Below are positions 62,026-64,000 of a DNA stretch of 64,000 nucleotides, piece by piece (position 1 is the first letter of the stretch; each line of letters begins with the position of its first letter). Below the pieces are notes generated by a model. It worked only from the letters and a program-made list of their open reading frames with translations. It had not been told where the DNA came from and made no database searches. The position numbers and the translations under genes are program-made. Origin of the DNA: Polaribacter sp. Hel_I_88 (lineage in GTDB: Bacteria; Bacteroidota; Bacteroidia; Flavobacteriales; Flavobacteriaceae); the NCBI RefSeq assembly GCF_000687935.1, contig NZ_JHZZ01000001.1:2626001-2690000 (forward strand), read 5' to 3'.

Positions 62026-62862
62026 ATGAATTCATTTTGCACACCATTCTTTCAAGAATTGGAGCGGGATTTTGTATTACTCAAAAATTGCGAATCCAAT
62101 ACGATTGTTGGGTGTCAAAAAATTATTTATTTTTTAGAAAAGAAGCTGAAAAAACTTAACAAGTGGTTGAAAATTTATCGTTTTGAATCTGAAAAAGAGG
62201 AGGTTTATTTCTTCAAAGAATTAAAGCCTTCACTAATTTCTAAAATACTGTTTTATAAACATGTTTTAAAGATAGAATCTAGGTTACCTTCTAGCAAAAA
62301 AGGAAAACGAAAGCACTATCTCAAATCTTTAAACAAAGCTTCTCAAATTGCAAGAGAAGATTTTGATTTTTACGAGTACTTCAGATCCAGATCAACTTAT
62401 AACGACCACCATTATTTTATAAGAAGGCCCTATAAAGATATCATTCGAGATCACTCAATGCAATTGTATTTCGATTCTAAAATATCCACATCTCATGAAT
62501 ATCAAGTCGCAAATTTGATCTGTTCAGACATGCTCACAAACTACTTAGAACGTAAAATAGATGAAATAGATCATAAAAGTGGAACTACAAATTTTAGGGA
62601 ACCTGTAAATTATTCCTGGTCTGGAACCAAAATAGATTTAGTCGAATTAATTTACGCACTCAAACATGCCAGACTTATCAATAACGGAAATACAGATGTA
62701 AAAGAATTAGCAAAACACATAGGCGAAATTTTCAATATAGAATTAGAAGATAATATTTATAGAATTTACCAGGACATCAAATTACGTAAAACAGTCAGAA
62801 CAAAATTTATAAATCGTTTAGCAGACAACCTCAATCAAAAATTAAACGAAGAAGATTTGTAA
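62026..62862 (+). CDS. RteC domain protein
   Basis: 278 residues. The start FCTPFFQELERDFVLLKNC, the central KSKKGKRKHYLKSLNKASQIAREDFDFYEYFRSRSTYNDHHYFIRRPYKDI-like segment (about 95-140) and the C-terminal SWSGTKIDLVELIYALKHARLINNGN (about 205-230) match RteC. In CTnDOT RteC activates the excision operon in response to tetracycline through RteA/B. No two-component pair is seen here, so a different signal would operate. A helix-turn-helix-like C-terminal half is expected. It starts 97 bases after the integrase. Confidence 0.85.
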   Translation: MNSFCTPFFQELERDFVLLKNCESNTIVGCQKIIYFLEKKLKKLNKWLKIYRFESEKEEVYFFKELKPSLISKILFYKHVLKIESRLPSSKKGKRKHYLKSLNKASQIAREDFDFYEYFRSRSTYNDHHYFIRRPYKDIIRDHSMQLYFDSKISTSHEYQVANLICSDMLTNYLERKIDEIDHKSGTTNFREPVNYSWSGTKIDLVELIYALKHARLINNGNTDVKELAKHIGEIFNIELEDNIYRIYQDIKLRKTVRTKFINRLADNLNQKLNEEDL

Positions 62863-62902
62863 ATCCCAACTTGGGTCAGCTGTGGTTTTTGGCTTAAAAA
62901 GC

Positions 62903-62925
62903 AGCTTTTTTTAAAAGCTCTTTTT
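62903..62925 (+). terminator. Possible terminator after the RteC gene
   Basis: A 7-bp stem AGCTTTT (62903-62909) with AAAAGCT (62913-62919) and a TTT loop, then C and five T. It is short but lies 40 bases after the stop. Confidence 0.45.
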
Positions 62926-63086
62926 GGTAAAGAAATCAACAGACTTTCATTTTAAAATATTTTATCAATAGTAAAAGTAGTTTACAAGCTTTTGGTAAAA
63001 AATAACACCCACCTTACGTATACCTTGTGAATAGGAAACACACAATTGGTCTTGTTTTGTAGTATAATAATTTAAAACAAATCAAT

Positions 63087-63413
63087 ATGTATCTACACTT
63101 AAAAAAACTATTTCCAGAAACCGAAAACCTCGACATCTTAAAACACCAACAAGTAACAAAGTTAGATTTACTAAACGCTCTAAACTTTTTAGTAGATGAG
63201 ATAAAAACTAGTAAAAAAGAAGAACAACCTAAAAAGTGGCTAAAGTCTTCAGAAGTAAAAAGCTTATTAAGAATTTCTCCTGGAACATTACAAAATTTAC
63301 GCATAAACGGAACCTTAACCTATACCAAAATAGGAGGAATCATTTTTTACTCTTATGAAGAAATTCTAAAAGTAATGGAACAAAACAAAGTAAAAGCAAC
63401 ATCAAATGAGTAA
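63087..63413 (+). CDS. Excisionase-like helix-turn-helix protein
   Basis: 108 residues. The C-terminal part KKWLKSSEVKSLLRISPGTLQNLRINGTLTYTKIGGIIFYSYEEILKVME (about 51-100) is a winged helix-turn-helix of the MerR/excisionase type (HTH_17). The N-terminal LHLKKLFPETENLDI and the charged linker precede it. In CTnDOT-type elements such small proteins (Xis2c-like) help integrase excise the element. Its stop overlaps the next start (ATGAGTAA), so the two are coupled. The 224-base gap upstream is AT-rich. Confidence 0.85.
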   Translation: MYLHLKKLFPETENLDILKHQQVTKLDLLNALNFLVDEIKTSKKEEQPKKWLKSSEVKSLLRISPGTLQNLRINGTLTYTKIGGIIFYSYEEILKVMEQNKVKATSNE

Positions 63414-64000
63414 CATGAATTATATAAAACACCTAACTGGTTTCTTTGATAAAGTCATCAACGATCATACGTTAAACCCAACACATATTAGTTTATACAT
63501 AGCCTTGTTTCAATTTTGGAACTGCAATCGATTCAGAAATCCCATCAGTATTTCAAGAGACGAAGTAATGCGAATTAGTAAAATCAGTTCAAAAGCAACT
63601 TATCATAAATGCTTAAAGAATTTACACGCTTTAGGATATTTGAGGTACGAACCCTCATACAATCCCTATAAGGGAAGTATGGTGTATATGTTTAATTTCT
63701 CAGAAAACTTAAAGCCAAAAAAGAAATCATTTAATAAACAAGTAAAAGACAAGCAGGAGACAAGTAACTTACCAACTACTGAACAAGCAGCGGTATCTTA
63801 TATAAACTATACAAACAGTATAAACAATATAAAAAGTTTAAAAGAAGGAGAGCAATCACGGAATTTAGAATTAGAAAATTTAGTAGAGATTTCAAAACAA
63901 AAAAAGTTGCGCAAAAAAAACAAAAGGAATGTGCCAATTTTAGAAGAGGTGATGAAATACTTTCAGGAACAAAACTTTCCAGAAATCGAAGCCAATAAAT
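63406..64000 (+). CDS. Replication-initiator-like protein of the element (cut by window edge)
   Basis: The frame is open from an ATG at 63406 (MSNMNYIKHLTGFFDK) to the right edge, 198 residues, with no stop, so the C-terminus lies outside. It overlaps the excisionase-like gene by 8 bases; an ATG at 63415 is an alternative start. The first 100 residues include HISLYIALFQFWNCNRF and SRDEVMRISKISSKATYHKCLKNLHALGYLRYE, a winged-helix pattern common in accessory replication or transcription proteins of flavobacterial elements. The rest is basic and low in complexity (QKKLRKKNKRN). Function is inferred only from context. Confidence 0.7.
   Translation, partial: MSNMNYIKHLTGFFDKVINDHTLNPTHISLYIALFQFWNCNRFRNPISISRDEVMRISKISSKATYHKCLKNLHALGYLRYEPSYNPYKGSMVYMFNFSENLKPKKKSFNKQVKDKQETSNLPTTEQAAVSYINYTNSINNIKSLKEGEQSRNLELENLVEISKQKKLRKKNKRNVPILEEVMKYFQEQNFPEIEANK

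Larger units (their letters stand above)
60380..64000 (+). mobile_element. Left part of a CTnDOT-like integrative element at tRNA-Ser
   Basis: The tRNA-Ser 3' end is followed by a tyrosine integrase of IntDOT type, an RteC-like regulator, an excisionase-like HTH protein and a replication-initiator-like protein, all on the plus strand. This is the order found in Bacteroidota conjugative or mobilisable elements. The right end, attR and any transfer genes lie beyond the window, so whether it is an ICE, an IME or a remnant is open. Confidence 0.75.

Overview
The window comes from a low-GC chromosome of the phylum Bacteroidota, almost certainly family Flavobacteriaceae (Polaribacter/Tenacibaculum-like). 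The gene order rpsU - xerC - hpf - four tRNAs - tuf - tRNA-Trp - secE - nusG - rplKAJL - rpoBC, the DUF4834/DUF5683/DUF6122/DUF2851 families, the fused E1 2-oxoacid dehydrogenase, TAnnTTTG-type -7 promoter boxes and the general lack of Shine-Dalgarno sequences all point there. The species cannot be named from the sequence alone.

Layout. 1-1852: minus-strand pair, a GNAT-like protein cut by the window edge and an outer-membrane barrel protein. 2028-10393: one plus-strand run for surface glycan work (DUF4834, YfhO membrane protein, methyltransferase, WecB epimerase, two GT4 glycosyltransferases, Wzx-like flippase). 10384-16997: minus-strand genes for DUF6122, a Crp/Fnr regulator and the compact run parA-parB-DUF5683-dapB-lepB-wbqC. 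17186-24080: dipeptidase PepD, a nitroreductase, DUF2851, a secreted zinc metalloprotease and DUF4291. 24108-25082: a RAYT transposase with five REP-like hairpins around it. 25177-34436: minus-strand fused E1 dehydrogenase, an M1-like protein that has lost its HExxH motif, a LOG-family protein and UvrA. 34526-41179: plus-strand small proteins, a K+ channel, an RmlD-like reductase, an AGCS symporter, a helix-hairpin-helix protein and an acyl-CoA dehydrogenase.

41180-41558 is the only gene-free stretch over 300 bases. It holds a terminator, ten copies of a heptamer, a structured repeat that looks dispersed, and the rpsU promoter and leader. 41559-56216 is the translation/transcription core: bS21, XerC, HPF, tRNAs Thr, Tyr, Gly, Thr, EF-Tu, tRNA-Trp, SecE, NusG, L11, L1, L10, L7/L12, RpoB and RpoC. 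56349-60071 has DUF3467, a MITE-like palindrome, an acyltransferase/hydrolase pair and chorismate synthase. From 60314 a tRNA-Ser(UGA) gene carries the left end of an integrated CTnDOT-like element (IntDOT-type integrase, RteC, excisionase-like HTH protein, replication-initiator-like protein) that runs off the right edge.

No wholly new multi-gene system is evident. The strongest unusual signals are the RAYT/REP array with covarying stems, the strong Shine-Dalgarno of rpsU in a genome that otherwise ignores it, the M1-like protein without zinc ligands, the hairpins and repeats inside the rplL-rpoB-rpoC spacers, and several families of short flavobacterial repeats, one of them copied in frame into a coding sequence.
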